From Chryseobacterium sp. HSC-36S06 (GTDB lineage: Bacteria > Bacteroidota > Bacteroidia > Flavobacteriales > Weeksellaceae): a stretch of 64,000 nt of DNA. Positions 1 to 10,649 of the stretch are shown here, in pieces (position 1 is the first letter of the stretch; the number at the start of each line of letters is the position of its first letter). Where the stretch lies: NCBI RefSeq assembly GCF_024171485.1, contig NZ_JALJZX010000002.1, positions 310,001-374,000 on the forward strand, read 5' to 3'. Made by a program: the position numbers and the translations under genes. The notes under the pieces are model-generated. The model had not been told where the DNA came from and searched no databases. It saw only the letters and a list, made by a program, of their open reading frames with translations.

Positions 1-1
1 C

Positions 2-898
2 CTGTTGTTCGGTGAATACGGAATTATTGAAGATTCCCAGGGGCTTACTCTGCCGTACAGCTTCTACAAAGGAACCCTGAAGTTTTCGGATTTAGAAAGT
101 GAATTCGAAAAAAAATCAAATTTATCTCTTGAAAAATATTCAGACTATTTGATTAATCTGGAACTGGATGAGAAATTCAGAATCAATATTGCTGATTTTC
201 AGAGGGACATCGCGAACGGACTTTTCTTCGATTCCAATATTCCTCAGGGATATGGTGTTGGAAGTTCTGGAGCTTTAGTTGCAGCGGTTTTCGAAAAATA
301 TTCTTTCATAAAATATACGCCTGAAAATATTTCTAAAGACGAACTGAAAGAATTGAAGAAAGTTTTCGGTCTTCTTGAAAGTTATTTTCACGGGAAAAGT
401 TCGGGAATCGATCCTTTGATCTGTTACATGAACCTTCCTATACTTATTGAAAACAAAGAAAATGTAGACAGGGTTGCTATTCCGCAAAGTGCAGAAGGTA
501 AAGGTGCAATTTTCCTGATTGACTCCGGAATGACCGGCGAAACTGGACCGATGGTGCAGATTTTCTTCGAAAAGATGAAAACAGAAGGTTTCCGCAAAAC
601 TTTGAAAGAAGAATTTATCCGTTATAATAATGCGTGTATTGATGCGTTTCTGAAGAAGGAAATGACTCCGCTTTTCAGAAATCTGAAAAGTTTGTCGGTT
701 TGGGCTTATGAACATTTTAAACCCATGATTCCCGAAAGTATCTACAAAGCCTGGAAAAACGGTCTTGATACGAACGCTTATTACCTGAAACTCTGTGGCA
801 GCGGAGGCGGCGGTTATATTTTGGGTTTTACCAAAGATTATGCGAAGGCAGAAAAAATGCTACACGGATTCGAGAAAGAAGTCATCTACAGGTTCTAA
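2..898 (+). CDS. GHMP-family kinase, probable mevalonate kinase (5' truncated)
   Basis: The visible part is the body of a GHMP-superfamily small-molecule kinase. The glycine/serine-rich ATP loop PQGYGVGSSGALVAA lies about 80 residues in, and the C-terminal CGSGGGGYILGF matches the third GHMP motif. The frame is open at the window edge. The first visible residues, LLFGEYGII, look like the usual N-terminal motif of the family, so only about ten residues should be missing. The family phosphorylates mevalonate or a related isoprenoid precursor with ATP. The next gene, 44 bp downstream on the same strand, is a UbiA prenyltransferase, which supports an isoprenoid role. Mevalonate and phosphomevalonate kinase cannot be told apart here. 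Confidence 0.8.
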   Translation: MLFGEYGIIEDSQGLTLPYSFYKGTLKFSDLESEFEKKSNLSLEKYSDYLINLELDEKFRINIADFQRDIANGLFFDSNIPQGYGVGSSGALVAAVFEKYSFIKYTPENISKDELKELKKVFGLLESYFHGKSSGIDPLICYMNLPILIENKENVDRVAIPQSAEGKGAIFLIDSGMTGETGPMVQIFFEKMKTEGFRKTLKEEFIRYNNACIDAFLKKEMTPLFRNLKSLSVWAYEHFKPMIPESIYKAWKNGLDTNAYYLKLCGSGGGGYILGFTKDYAKAEKMLHGFEKEVIYRF

Positions 899-942
899 CA
901 TTTAAGTCGTAAAAAATTTAATTTTACATTCAGCCGACTTAG

Positions 943-1836
943 ATGATGAGAAAATCTTTTTTTTACAGAATATCGCAATTAGTTGGCTTTCTGCTCGGAG
1001 CGCGGATTTTCGTTGCAGCCTTACTCACATTCGCTTTATATGTTTCTACTTTTTTCCTATTTAATCAGGAGGAGAGTTTGCGTGCTTTTGTTTTTGATTT
1101 CAAGGTACATGGAATCATATTCTGCACGGTCTTGAGTATTTTAGCAGGCGGTATTATCAATCAGTTCTACGACCGGGAAAAAGACCAGCTTACAAAGCCT
1201 TTCCGGACCAAACTCCAGAACTTCCTTAAGCAGAAATATTTTCTTTATGCCTATCTGATTTTAGTTTTACTCTCACTGGGGACTGCATTTTTAATCTCGC
1301 CACGTGTATTTTTCTTTTTCCTGATTTATCAGTTTTTCATGTGGTTTTACAGCCATAAACTCAGTAAAATTCTGATTCTAAATAATCTTACTTTTGTAAG
1401 TCTTACCCTTTATCCATTTTTTGGAATGTTGGTTTACTATCACACTTTTTCGGGTAAAGTATTTCTGATGGCAGTTTTTCTGTTTATTATACTGCTTATG
1501 ATTGATATTCTAAAGGATGTTTTAACCAAAAATGCAGATAAGATCTTCGGATATATCACGATTCCAAATTTTTTCGGCACCAGCACCGCAATTAATGTTG
1601 TAACAGCACTTTTGGTGTCTCTCTTTGTGGTTTCACTGCTTATCGTTGACAAAACGGGGATTCACAGCATTATGCCTCTGTACTTTGCTGCAGGCTTATT
1701 CATTATCATCATTGCCGTTTATTTTCTTTTAAGTTCCCAGAAGAAATCAAATCTTTTCGTACTTAATGTGCTGCGGATTTGGATTTTTGTCGGAATTATC
1801 GCAATGCTGCTCGATGGAATTGTCAACCGATTTTAA
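943..1836 (+). CDS. UbiA-family prenyltransferase
   Basis: This is an integral membrane protein of 297 residues with about eight or nine hydrophobic helices. It carries both aspartate-rich motifs of the UbiA superfamily: NQFYDREKD at residues 73-81 and a second D-x3-D-type motif (DILKD...NADK) at about 188-200. These bind the Mg-diphosphate of a polyprenyl donor and transfer the prenyl chain to an acceptor. In related flavobacteria the gene beside the mevalonate kinase is often annotated as geranylgeranylglycerol-phosphate geranylgeranyltransferase, but the acceptor cannot be read from sequence. A quinone or ether-lipid role are both possible. Its position after the kinase suggests a shared isoprenoid operon. 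Confidence 0.8.
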   Translation: MMRKSFFYRISQLVGFLLGARIFVAALLTFALYVSTFFLFNQEESLRAFVFDFKVHGIIFCTVLSILAGGIINQFYDREKDQLTKPFRTKLQNFLKQKYFLYAYLILVLLSLGTAFLISPRVFFFFLIYQFFMWFYSHKLSKILILNNLTFVSLTLYPFFGMLVYYHTFSGKVFLMAVFLFIILLMIDILKDVLTKNADKIFGYITIPNFFGTSTAINVVTALLVSLFVVSLLIVDKTGIHSIMPLYFAAGLFIIIIAVYFLLSSQKKSNLFVLNVLRIWIFVGIIAMLLDGIVNRF

Positions 1837-1907
1837 TGGCTGTTTAGTTTGAAAAACTTTGATTTACCGATAATCTTGCGCGCGGAATCACAGTCTTGGA
1901 AAAACTA

Positions 1908-1941
1908 TTGTCGATATATCAGCGAATTAGTTTTATCTTTG
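1908..1941 (+). promoter_or_regulatory. Bacteroidota-type promoter for the pseudouridine synthase gene
   Basis: TTG at 1908-1910 and TATCTTTG at 1934-1941 are separated by 23 nt, at the long end of the usual range for this phylum. The -7 box ends 17 nt before ATG 1959. It lies inside a longer open frame that could start at TTG 1896, so it argues that the shorter ATG start is correct. Confidence 0.6.
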
Positions 1942-1958
1942 CAGAAATTTTTCAGATA

Positions 1959-3077
1959 ATGAGCCGAGACAGAAACAGCAACAACAAAGCAAAAAAAGTA
2001 AGAATTTCAAAAATTTCCAATTCCGGAAGTTCAAGACCTGCTCCTTCCCGTGCACGCGCTCCAAAACCTGAGAACACTGAAGAAAGAAAACCTGCAAAAG
2101 AGCCTAAGGCACCTAGAGAACCGCGCCTGATGTCGCAATCTGAAGCTAAATCCTACGAGAAAACTTTCGACAGACCAGCGTCCCGCAAACCGGTCGGAAA
2201 AAGAGTTGGTAAATCTACAGATAAAGACGGTAAGTTTGCTAAAGGCGACGGTAAATCCCGTGGTACAAAACTTTTCAAGAATTATGAAAGACCACAAGAT
2301 GAAAACGAAAAAACAAGATCCTTCGTTCAGAAACGAAGATTCGATAAATTAGTGAAGGAAACTCCCAAAGAAAGTATCCGTCTTAATAAGTACATTGCAA
2401 ACTCAGGAATTTGTTCCCGCCGTGAAGCTGATGAGCTTATTACCCAAGGCTTGGTTGAAGTCAACGGAAAAGTGGTGACAGAAATGGGTTATCAGGTGCA
2501 GAAAACAGATAAAGTAATTTTCGACGGACAGGGAATCACCCCTGAAAAACCGGTTTATGTATTATTGAATAAACCAAAAGGTTATATCTCAACAACCAAA
2601 GACGAAAAGGCCAGAAAAACTGTAATGGATTTAGTGGCAAACGCTTCACCATACAGAGTTTTCCCGGTGGGAAGGCTGGACCGTTCTACGACAGGTGTTA
2701 TTTTGCTGACCAACGATGGTCACATGACCAAAAAACTTACACATCCGTCGTTCAATATGAAGAAAATTTATCATGTTACCTTAGACAAAAAACTAGACAG
2801 AGCTGACCTTAACGCAATCGCTGAAGGAATACGTCTGGAAGAAGGTGTAGCGGAAGTTGACAGTATCTCCTATATCGAAGGAAAGCCAAGAAACGAAGTG
2901 GGTATCGAAATTCATATCGGCTGGAACAGGGTAGTGCGCAGGATTTTCCAGAGATTGGGCTACGAAGTGGAAGCGCTCGACAGAGTGATGTTCGCCGGTT
3001 TGACAAAGAAAAACATCAAACGCGGACATTGGAGAATTCTTAGTGAACTCGAAGTGAATAATCTTAAAATGATGTAA
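1959..3077 (+). CDS. RsuA/RluB-family rRNA pseudouridine synthase
   Basis: The enzyme isomerises a uridine in ribosomal RNA. After about 135 lysine/arginine/serine-rich, probably disordered residues comes an S4 RNA-binding domain (IRLNKYIANSGICSRREADELI region), then the catalytic domain. That domain has the motif GRLDRSTTGVILLTNDG, in which Asp241 is the expected catalytic aspartate. The basic N-terminal extension is typical of Bacteroidota members and makes the protein (372 residues) longer than the E. coli relatives. I chose ATG 1959 because a promoter -7 box sits at 1934-1941, inside the longer alternative frame from TTG 1896. Whether it modifies 23S (RluB-like) or 16S rRNA cannot be decided. 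Confidence 0.88.
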   Translation: MSRDRNSNNKAKKVRISKISNSGSSRPAPSRARAPKPENTEERKPAKEPKAPREPRLMSQSEAKSYEKTFDRPASRKPVGKRVGKSTDKDGKFAKGDGKSRGTKLFKNYERPQDENEKTRSFVQKRRFDKLVKETPKESIRLNKYIANSGICSRREADELITQGLVEVNGKVVTEMGYQVQKTDKVIFDGQGITPEKPVYVLLNKPKGYISTTKDEKARKTVMDLVANASPYRVFPVGRLDRSTTGVILLTNDGHMTKKLTHPSFNMKKIYHVTLDKKLDRADLNAIAEGIRLEEGVAEVDSISYIEGKPRNEVGIEIHIGWNRVVRRIFQRLGYEVEALDRVMFAGLTKKNIKRGHWRILSELEVNNLKMM

Positions 3078-3104
3078 AATATAACATCAATAATAATATA
3101 AATC

Positions 3105-3142
3105 AAAACTTCCCCGTGTGACTCACCCGGGGAAGTTTTTTT
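3105..3142 (+). terminator. Intrinsic terminator
   Basis: AAAACTTCCCCG (3105-3116) pairs with CGGGGAAGTTTT (3128-3139), followed by a T run. It ends the pseudouridine synthase transcript. The A tract on the left arm means it may also stop the convergent DUF417 gene transcript. Confidence 0.85.
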
Positions 3143-3160
3143 AAACATAAAAAACACAAA

Positions 3161-3736
3161 CTATGAAAAACTATTCTTTCTCTGCCGGAGAAGTTTTTGT
3201 GCAGAATCCGCTGCAATTACAAAACCGCCGCCAAGCATAATAATATCTTTAATAACAAGTCTGCCTGCTGCAGAAAGATAAGGGAAACCATGATTTGGTC
3301 CGGCCAGGTCTGGAACCCAGGTTTCCGGAGTTGTGATGAGAAATGAGAGTGTTACCACCGACATTACAACGGTGAGAATTCCACCAACGAGACCGGCTTT
3401 TGGAAACCAAATTCCCAATAAAACAAAAATTCCGAAAAGAACAATTACAGCGCCCAAACCGTAAGAAAACACATAAGTTCCGTTGGCTTCGTGCCATTTA
3501 ATGTTCTCGGGAATTACTTCTCCTTCCTTGTTTTTATGAAGTTTGTAGCTGTCCGCATCGTCAGCGCTTTTGCTGAGAAGAAAATTCATAAACGGCGAAT
3601 TAGCGACAAATGGTATAATTCCGTCAGCTTCGTACTGAAAGGCTTTTAATCCGCCAATCCAGGCCATCACAACAAAAATTCCGATTCTAAGAAAGTTGAT
3701 GAAATTCTTTTGTGAGTTTGCTAAAAATTCTAACAT
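3161..3736 (-). CDS. DUF417 (YkgB/RclC-type) inner-membrane protein
   Basis: This 191-residue protein has about four membrane segments and an N-terminal segment (FLRIGIFVVMAWIGGLKAFQ) followed by YEADGIIPFVANSPFMNFL. That pattern is characteristic of the DUF417/YkgB family, whose E. coli member RclC is linked to reactive-chlorine resistance. Its biochemical function is unknown. I prefer ATG 3736 over TTG 3757 because a -7-like box (TAAATTTG on the minus strand, 3755-3762) overlaps the TTG. It lies 65 bp downstream of an AraC-type regulator on the same strand, a pairing that recalls rclR with rclABC. That parallel is inference. Confidence 0.75.
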   Translation of the reverse strand: MLEFLANSQKNFINFLRIGIFVVMAWIGGLKAFQYEADGIIPFVANSPFMNFLLSKSADDADSYKLHKNKEGEVIPENIKWHEANGTYVFSYGLGAVIVLFGIFVLLGIWFPKAGLVGGILTVVMSVVTLSFLITTPETWVPDLAGPNHGFPYLSAAGRLVIKDIIMLGGGFVIAADSAQKLLRQRKNSFS

Positions 3737-3801
3737 AAATATTTGATTTAGTTGCAAATTTATGTCGAATAAAGAACTGGAAAAATGGAAAATTTTGGTA
3801 A

Positions 3802-4635
3802 TTACTTGTATAAATCTGCCACAATTGAAATTCCGGTTTCTTCGCGGAACTGTGTCGGAGAAATACCCGTATGTTTCTTGAAATATTTACTGAAATAAAA
3901 TTCGTCTTCAAAATTGAGTTCAGCCGCAATTTCTTTCATGGATTTTCGGGTGAGATGAATTTGCTTTTTCGCTTCGAGAATTACCCGTTCCTGAATGATT
4001 TGTGAAGGCGTTTTATTAAATTCGGCTTTGATCTTTTTGCTTAGAGAATTCGGTGTGAGATGGAGCAAATCTGCATAAAAAGCCGGACTTTTTTCTGTAA
4101 GAAAATGTTGCTCCACCAAATTCTGAAAATCCTTCAGTCCGCTGAAATCTTTCTGAATTAATTCTTTTTCCGGCAGAAATGTGCTTTTTACTTGGCTGCA
4201 AATCGCCAGTATGAGTTGCAGATAAGATCGTAAAACAGCGACAGCGAAATCTTCATTGGGGTTGGAGTTGCCAATCTTCAGAAAATATTCGGAAATTTCG
4301 TTGAAAGTTGTTTCATCAAGCGAAAAATGCGGAAAAAGATAAATGTTATTGAAAAGCAAACCATTGCAGGCAACCTCTTTTTTATGATATTCGATACAGT
4401 AAAAATCGCCGTGGAAACTGAGCATCTGAATATCAAAAATATCTTTGCTCACAATCTGTATATTCTGAAAAGGCGAAGTAAAGAAAACCGTTCTACCGCT
4501 GAATTCGTACTCAACAAAATCGACCATGATTTTTCCGTTACCCTGAAACAGGAAAATATGGTAAAAAGCATCACTCAACACTTTTTCAAAATCGCTGCTT
4601 TTTTTTTGAATGACAGAAAAATGGCTGTTTTCCAT
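3802..4635 (-). CDS. AraC-family transcriptional regulator
   Basis: The protein has 277 residues with an N-terminal cupin-like sensing half and a C-terminal double helix-turn-helix of the AraC type. The latter includes the signature region KSMKEIAAELNFEDEFYFSKYFKKHTGISPTQFRE near the end. The ligand is unknown. It is immediately upstream of the DUF417 gene on the same strand, and may regulate that gene, itself, or both. The DUF417 gene seems to have its own -7 box, so the two may not be a strict operon. Confidence 0.85.
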   Translation of the reverse strand: MENSHFSVIQKKSSDFEKVLSDAFYHIFLFQGNGKIMVDFVEYEFSGRTVFFTSPFQNIQIVSKDIFDIQMLSFHGDFYCIEYHKKEVACNGLLFNNIYLFPHFSLDETTFNEISEYFLKIGNSNPNEDFAVAVLRSYLQLILAICSQVKSTFLPEKELIQKDFSGLKDFQNLVEQHFLTEKSPAFYADLLHLTPNSLSKKIKAEFNKTPSQIIQERVILEAKKQIHLTRKSMKEIAAELNFEDEFYFSKYFKKHTGISPTQFREETGISIVADLYK

Positions 4636-4739
4636 GATGTAAAATTAAGGTATTTCGGGAAAGTAAAGTGAAATAAATATATTTCCTAAGTTTTCTGTAA
4701 CAATTATTTTAAATTGCTACTTACTTCACAGATTACTGC

Positions 4740-5234
4740 ATGATGCCCAAACTGGAAAAAGAATTTTTAGAACGTATTGAAAAACACAAAGGGGTGATTT
4801 TCAAGATTTCTAAAATGTATATGGATAATTTCGACGATCAGAAGGACCTTTTCCAGGAAATTACATTCCAGGTCTGGAAAGCCTATCCCACTTTCGAAGG
4901 CAGAAGCGCTTTTTCTACCTGGCTTTACCGGATCGCGCTTAATACGGCAATCGTTTTTCTGAAATCTGAAAAGAAAAGAAGTTTTATACAGAACAGCAGC
5001 ATCGAAGATTTTAATATTAAAAATGATGATTATAATGATGGTGAGGAACACAAACTCAAGAAAATGTATGAAGCCATCAACAAACTGAACGCGATCGACA
5101 AAGCACTGGTCTTCTATTATCTGGAAGATTTCACGGGCAAAGAAATCGCTGAGCAGTTAGGGATTTCGGAAGTAAACGCGAGGGTAAAGTTAAACCGCGC
5201 AAAACAAAAATTAAAAGAACTCATTAATCACTAA
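4740..5234 (+). CDS. ECF-type RNA polymerase sigma factor
   Basis: This 164-residue sigma-70 family protein contains only regions 2 and 4. Region 2 spans about residues 20-80 (DQKDLFQEITFQVWKAYPTF, then STWLYRIALNTA). Region 4 spans about 105-160 and ends in the helix-turn-helix EIAEQLGISEVNARVKLNRA. The gene begins with two adjacent ATG codons (4740 and 4743) and either may be used. The following membrane-protein gene starts 4 bp after its stop, so the two are almost surely co-transcribed. The partner may hold the sigma factor at the membrane, which is inference. Confidence 0.88.
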   Translation: MMPKLEKEFLERIEKHKGVIFKISKMYMDNFDDQKDLFQEITFQVWKAYPTFEGRSAFSTWLYRIALNTAIVFLKSEKKRSFIQNSSIEDFNIKNDDYNDGEEHKLKKMYEAINKLNAIDKALVFYYLEDFTGKEIAEQLGISEVNARVKLNRAKQKLKELINH

Positions 5235-5238
5235 GATT

Positions 5239-5832
5239 ATGGAATTAGATCATTTAAAAGAAATGTGGAGCAACGAGAACGTGGCTGAAACTCCAGAAAT
5301 TTCAACAGAAAACCAAAAGGAAATCCATCTTCCGCTGGAAAGAATCCGAAAGAATATGAGGACCGAATTTTATTGGACTGCCGTGTTGTTTGTACTGATT
5401 ATTTTATTCTTCGCAGTGGTGGATATGCATTTTTTCAAATTTAAAGTGTACATTATTACTTTAGTAGTCACCATGATGCTGATTACGAGTTTTTACTTTT
5501 TTAAATTCTTTCAGCTTTATAAAAACATCAGCGCCATTAATCTTAACACCTGGGATGCACTTAAGGATTTAAAATTCCAGTTTAAACTTAATGAGCAGTA
5601 TTATCTGGCTTTTTATATTGCTTTTGCGCCGTTTGTGGTGTGCGAAATGCTGTTGGTTTTCGATTACACACCTCCTTTGCAGGAGATTACAGGTTTACGA
5701 TTTATCCTGACTTTTCTAGCCACCTGTATCGGAACATTAGGCGCCCTTTATGTATTCGGAAAGTTTTGGTTTAACCGGTATTACGGCAAATATTTCAATC
5801 AGATCTATAAAATCATTGATGATCTTAAATAA
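5239..5832 (+). CDS. Membrane protein paired with the ECF sigma factor (putative anti-sigma role)
   Basis: I do not recognise a named family. The protein has 197 residues. A soluble N-terminal stretch of about 40 residues opens with HLKEMWSNEN, a pattern seen in small flavobacterial proteins encoded after sigma factors. Four membrane helices follow at roughly 42-62, 68-90, 122-145 and 155-178. It begins 4 bp after the sigma factor stop codon. By position it could be an anti-sigma factor, with the N-terminus as the cytoplasmic contact. No zinc-binding anti-sigma motif is visible. Confidence 0.6.
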   Translation: MELDHLKEMWSNENVAETPEISTENQKEIHLPLERIRKNMRTEFYWTAVLFVLIILFFAVVDMHFFKFKVYIITLVVTMMLITSFYFFKFFQLYKNISAINLNTWDALKDLKFQFKLNEQYYLAFYIAFAPFVVCEMLLVFDYTPPLQEITGLRFILTFLATCIGTLGALYVFGKFWFNRYYGKYFNQIYKIIDDLK

Positions 5833-5833
5833 A

Positions 5834-5862
5834 AAAACTTCCCGGAAATCGGGAAGTTTTTA
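5834..5862. terminator. Bidirectional intrinsic terminator between convergent genes
   Basis: AAAACTTCCCG (5834-5844), loop GAAAT, CGGGAAGTTTT (5850-5860). A and T runs on both sides let it serve the sigma/membrane-protein operon on the plus strand and icd on the minus strand. Confidence 0.88.
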
Positions 5863-5890
5863 TTTTCAGTTTGAATTTAAATAATCAAAC

Positions 5891-8140
<2,250 letters not shown>

Positions 8141-8240
8141 TCACAAATTTAAGGAATTTAAAAGGAGTATGAAAGAGGCGGTTTGCTAACTTTAAGATTA
8201 ATTTAACCTTTATTTAAAATAAAATTTGCCATTTTATCGC

Positions 8241-8248
8241 TAATTTTG
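8241..8248 (+). promoter_or_regulatory. -7 promoter box of tpx
   Basis: TAATTTTG fits TAnnTTTG and ends 21 nt before ATG 8270. No TTG lies at a standard distance upstream, so only the -7 element is supported. Confidence 0.45.
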
Positions 8249-8269
8249 AGAAACACTAAAAATAAAATT

Positions 8270-8767
8270 ATGGCAGATATTACATTGAAAGGAGACAAAA
8301 TAAAAACAATCGGTCACTTACCTGAAATTGGTTTAACGGTGAAAGATTTCGCTTTAGTAAATGATAAACTGGAGGTGAAAGTACTTTCTGATTACGATGG
8401 CAAAAAGAAAATTTTTAATATTTTCCCGAGCATTGATACAGGCATTTGTGCCGCGTCTGCAAGAAAATTCAATGAAAAAGCAGGCGATTTGGAAAATACT
8501 GTTGTAATAAATGTTTCCAGAGATTTACCTTTTGCGTTAGGACGATTCTGTGCAGCTGAAGGTTTAGATCATGTGGAATCACTTTCGGATTTTCGCGGAA
8601 ATTTCGGCGATGATTATGGCGTAACTTTACTTGATTCACCAATGAAAGGTTTGCTGAGTCGTGCGGTGATCGTTACAGATGAACACGGAAAAGTAATTTA
8701 TACCGAACAGGTTCCCGAAATTGTACAGGAACCGAATTACGATCAAGCACTTAACGCTTTGCGATAG
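8270..8767 (+). CDS. tpx: Thiol peroxidase (atypical 2-Cys peroxiredoxin)
   Basis: Tpx reduces hydrogen and lipid peroxides using a disulfide formed between two cysteines in one chain, recycled by thioredoxin. The 165-residue protein has the family motif PSIDTGICAAS with peroxidatic Cys60, and the resolving Cys94 in ALGRFCAAEG. This spacing matches E. coli Tpx (61 and 95). I chose ATG 8270 (MADITLKGD), because an in-frame upstream TTG at 8246 overlaps the -7 box. It is a monocistronic unit closed by a strong terminator. Confidence 0.95.
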   Translation: MADITLKGDKIKTIGHLPEIGLTVKDFALVNDKLEVKVLSDYDGKKKIFNIFPSIDTGICAASARKFNEKAGDLENTVVINVSRDLPFALGRFCAAEGLDHVESLSDFRGNFGDDYGVTLLDSPMKGLLSRAVIVTDEHGKVIYTEQVPEIVQEPNYDQALNALR

Positions 8768-8774
8768 AAACATC

Positions 8775-8811
8775 AAACCTTAACAGCTCTTGCTATTAAG
8801 GTTTTTTTTTA
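8775..8811 (+). terminator. Intrinsic terminator of tpx
   Basis: AAACCTTAA (8775-8783) pairs with TTAAGGTTT (8796-8804) around a 12-nt loop, followed by a run of T. Confidence 0.88.
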
Positions 8812-8844
8812 TTCAGAAAATCAATCTTAAAAAATTTAAATATC

Positions 8845-9219
8845 ATGGATAATAAGCAAATTGCAAAACAGTTTTTCGAAAATCTTTTTGTGGATAATGA
8901 AAAGGCTTACCAGGTGTTATCTGATGAAGTGAGGGTAAACTGGCCCGGTTTCGGGATGGATGATATTGTTGGGAAAGAAAATCTGTATAACTTTTTGTCA
9001 AACGACGGCCCCGAAAAAGTTTTAAAACTGCAAATCAATAATATCATTGGAGAAGGTGATGTGGTAATTGCCGACGGAAATATCCTTACAGAAAGACATG
9101 GCAAACAGGAAACTTCTCATTTTGCAGATGTGTACACCGTACGGGATGGTAAAATTATTTCGCTGGTCAGTTATATGGTATTTGGAAAGGAAAATGAAGA
9201 TGACACAGAAACAGAATGA
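8845..9219 (+). CDS. SnoaL-like / NTF2-fold protein
   Basis: The 124-residue protein has the pattern of the SnoaL-like NTF2 fold: a helical start (IAKQFFENLFVDNEKAYQVL), a conserved W-P-G (VNWPGFGMDDIVG), and a C-terminal strand pair ending FADVYTVRDGKIISLVSYM. Members range from polyketide cyclases to proteins of unknown use, so no substrate is assigned. It opens a same-strand run of small single-domain proteins that continues to 12409. Confidence 0.7.
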   Translation: MDNKQIAKQFFENLFVDNEKAYQVLSDEVRVNWPGFGMDDIVGKENLYNFLSNDGPEKVLKLQINNIIGEGDVVIADGNILTERHGKQETSHFADVYTVRDGKIISLVSYMVFGKENEDDTETE

Positions 9220-9303
9220 AGTTTGGTTAACTAAAGTCTGTCGTTTGGGATTATGTATTTTGAGAGTCCCGATCTTTTTCATTAAATTTAGGAAAAATTA
9301 AAT

Positions 9304-9720
9304 ATGACAGATCCAATTACAGTTAAAATTACAATCCTGAAACCTGTTCATAAAGTTTGGGATTATTTTTATAACCCAAAACATATTGTGAAATGGAATT
9401 TCCCTACAACCAACTGGCACTGTCCGAGGGCTGAAAGCGATTTCAGGGAAGGAGGCAGGTTCGATTACCGCCTCGAATATAAAGACAAAAGTTTCGGTTA
9501 CAATTTCTCTGGATATATTGATGAGATCCGTATCCTTGAAAATGTAAAAAGCCATCTGGATGACGGCCGAAGGATCGAAGTACAGTTTAATAAAATTGAT
9601 GAGAATACCACCGAAATCGTTGAGATATTTGAACCTGAAGTTAAGAATTCTACAGAAATGCAGCGCGTTGGTTGGTATGCAATTTTAGATCGTTTTCATA
9701 AATATGTGGAAAATAACTAA
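9304..9720 (+). CDS. SRPBCC (AHSA1-like) domain protein
   Basis: This is a single START-like helix-grip domain of 138 residues. The N-terminus ITVKITILKPVHKVWDYFYNPKHIVKWNF is the hallmark first strand and helix, and VGWYAILDRFHKYVE forms the C-terminal helix. Such proteins bind hydrophobic ligands or act as co-chaperone-like domains, and nothing more precise can be said. Its last 17 bases overlap the start of the lipoprotein gene that follows, which suggests translational coupling. Two paralogous SRPBCC genes lie at 11526 and 11966. Confidence 0.75.
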   Translation: MTDPITVKITILKPVHKVWDYFYNPKHIVKWNFPTTNWHCPRAESDFREGGRFDYRLEYKDKSFGYNFSGYIDEIRILENVKSHLDDGRRIEVQFNKIDENTTEIVEIFEPEVKNSTEMQRVGWYAILDRFHKYVENN

Positions 9721-10282
9721 AAATATACTGCCCAGTATTTTTTTACTGCTGTTTTGTAATTCCTGTAATAAAGAAGTTCAAAAAAACAGTAATAGCATTA
9801 AGGCTGATTCTGCACAGATAGAGGTCACCGATAAGAAAGCGCCCGGAGATTCAAAAAATGTTAAAAAATATAAGGGTGCTTGGTTCGAGATCGATTATCC
9901 TTCTTCTTTTAAAGCGGTAAATTCTTTAGCATCATCAACAAGCGTGGAAGGTTATGACAGTGCGTTATTTACCGCTCCCGACGGTAAAGTTCAGTTTTAT
10001 GTATTTTCACCGCAATGGAGCGGTTTGCCAACCGATATTGAACTTCAGCCCCATGAAACTTTAGTAGATTCTGCATCAGCAGTGCAAAACGGCTTAGAGG
10101 TAGAACGATGGACAATAAAAGCAAAAGACGGGTCATATTTTAGGTCCTACGAGTCAACATCCGAAACAGCCAGTAAAATAAACAAAGTTTTTGGGATTAA
10201 ATATTCATCCACCAGAGATTTGGAACAGTACAGAGAAGCATATCTTATGTTCAAAAATTCGCTGGAACAGTATGCTGATTAG
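9704..10282 (+). CDS. Putative lipoprotein of unknown function
   Basis: I do not recognise a family. The 192-residue protein starts with a lipoprotein signal (MWKITKNILPSIFLLLFCNSC), giving a lipidated Cys near residue 21, then a low-complexity Asn/Lys/Ser linker. A globular domain begins near residue 55 (YKGAWFEIDYPSSFKAVN). That segment resembles PsbP/DUF1795-type folds in which a surface-exposed domain follows a short linker, but this is only an impression. It overlaps the preceding SRPBCC gene by 17 bp and precedes a DUF1801 gene by 8 bp. Confidence 0.65.
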   Translation: MWKITKNILPSIFLLLFCNSCNKEVQKNSNSIKADSAQIEVTDKKAPGDSKNVKKYKGAWFEIDYPSSFKAVNSLASSTSVEGYDSALFTAPDGKVQFYVFSPQWSGLPTDIELQPHETLVDSASAVQNGLEVERWTIKAKDGSYFRSYESTSETASKINKVFGIKYSSTRDLEQYREAYLMFKNSLEQYAD

Positions 10283-10290
10283 CTTTAACT

Positions 10291-10632
10291 ATGGAAACAG
10301 CCGATATTTATATAAAACATTTCCCCGCCGAGGTTCAGGAAATATTAGCCCGGATCAGAACGATAATTTTTGAGGAAGTTCCCGAAGCCGAAGAAAAAAT
10401 AAGCTACGCAATGCCAGGGTATTTTCTGAACAAAAAACCTTTGGTTTACTTTGCCAGCTACAAAAATCATATCGGATTGTATGCGACGCCAACTGGTCAT
10501 GAGGCATTTAAAAAGGAACTTTCCGCATATAAGCAGGGTAAAGGTTCGGTACAGTTTCCTTTAAACAGTGAAATTCCTTATGAATTAATAAGGAGAATTA
10601 TAAAATTCCGGAAACAGGAATTAAAAAAATAA
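10291..10632 (+). CDS. DUF1801 (YdhG-like) protein
   Basis: The protein has 113 residues. The N-terminal YIKHFPAEVQEILARIRTII and central AEEKISYAMPGYFLNKKPLVYFASYKNHIGLYATP are typical of DUF1801. This fold is related to frataxin-like proteins and has been proposed as an iron chaperone in Bacillus. The role here is unproven. It lies 8 bp downstream of a lipoprotein gene and 17 bp upstream of the VOC gene, so it is probably co-transcribed with both. Confidence 0.8.
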   Translation: METADIYIKHFPAEVQEILARIRTIIFEEVPEAEEKISYAMPGYFLNKKPLVYFASYKNHIGLYATPTGHEAFKKELSAYKQGKGSVQFPLNSEIPYELIRRIIKFRKQELKK

Positions 10633-10649
10633 CTTTAACATCTTCAAAA

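Noticed and set aside
275-715. 146-codon minus-strand open frame inside the GHMP kinase gene
   Set aside because: It is antisense to a well-supported kinase, has odd Phe/Arg-rich composition and no domain, so it is a shadow frame.
1896-1958. Extended N-terminus of the pseudouridine synthase from TTG 1896
   Set aside because: A promoter -7 box lies within the extension, so it is probably not transcribed as coding sequence.
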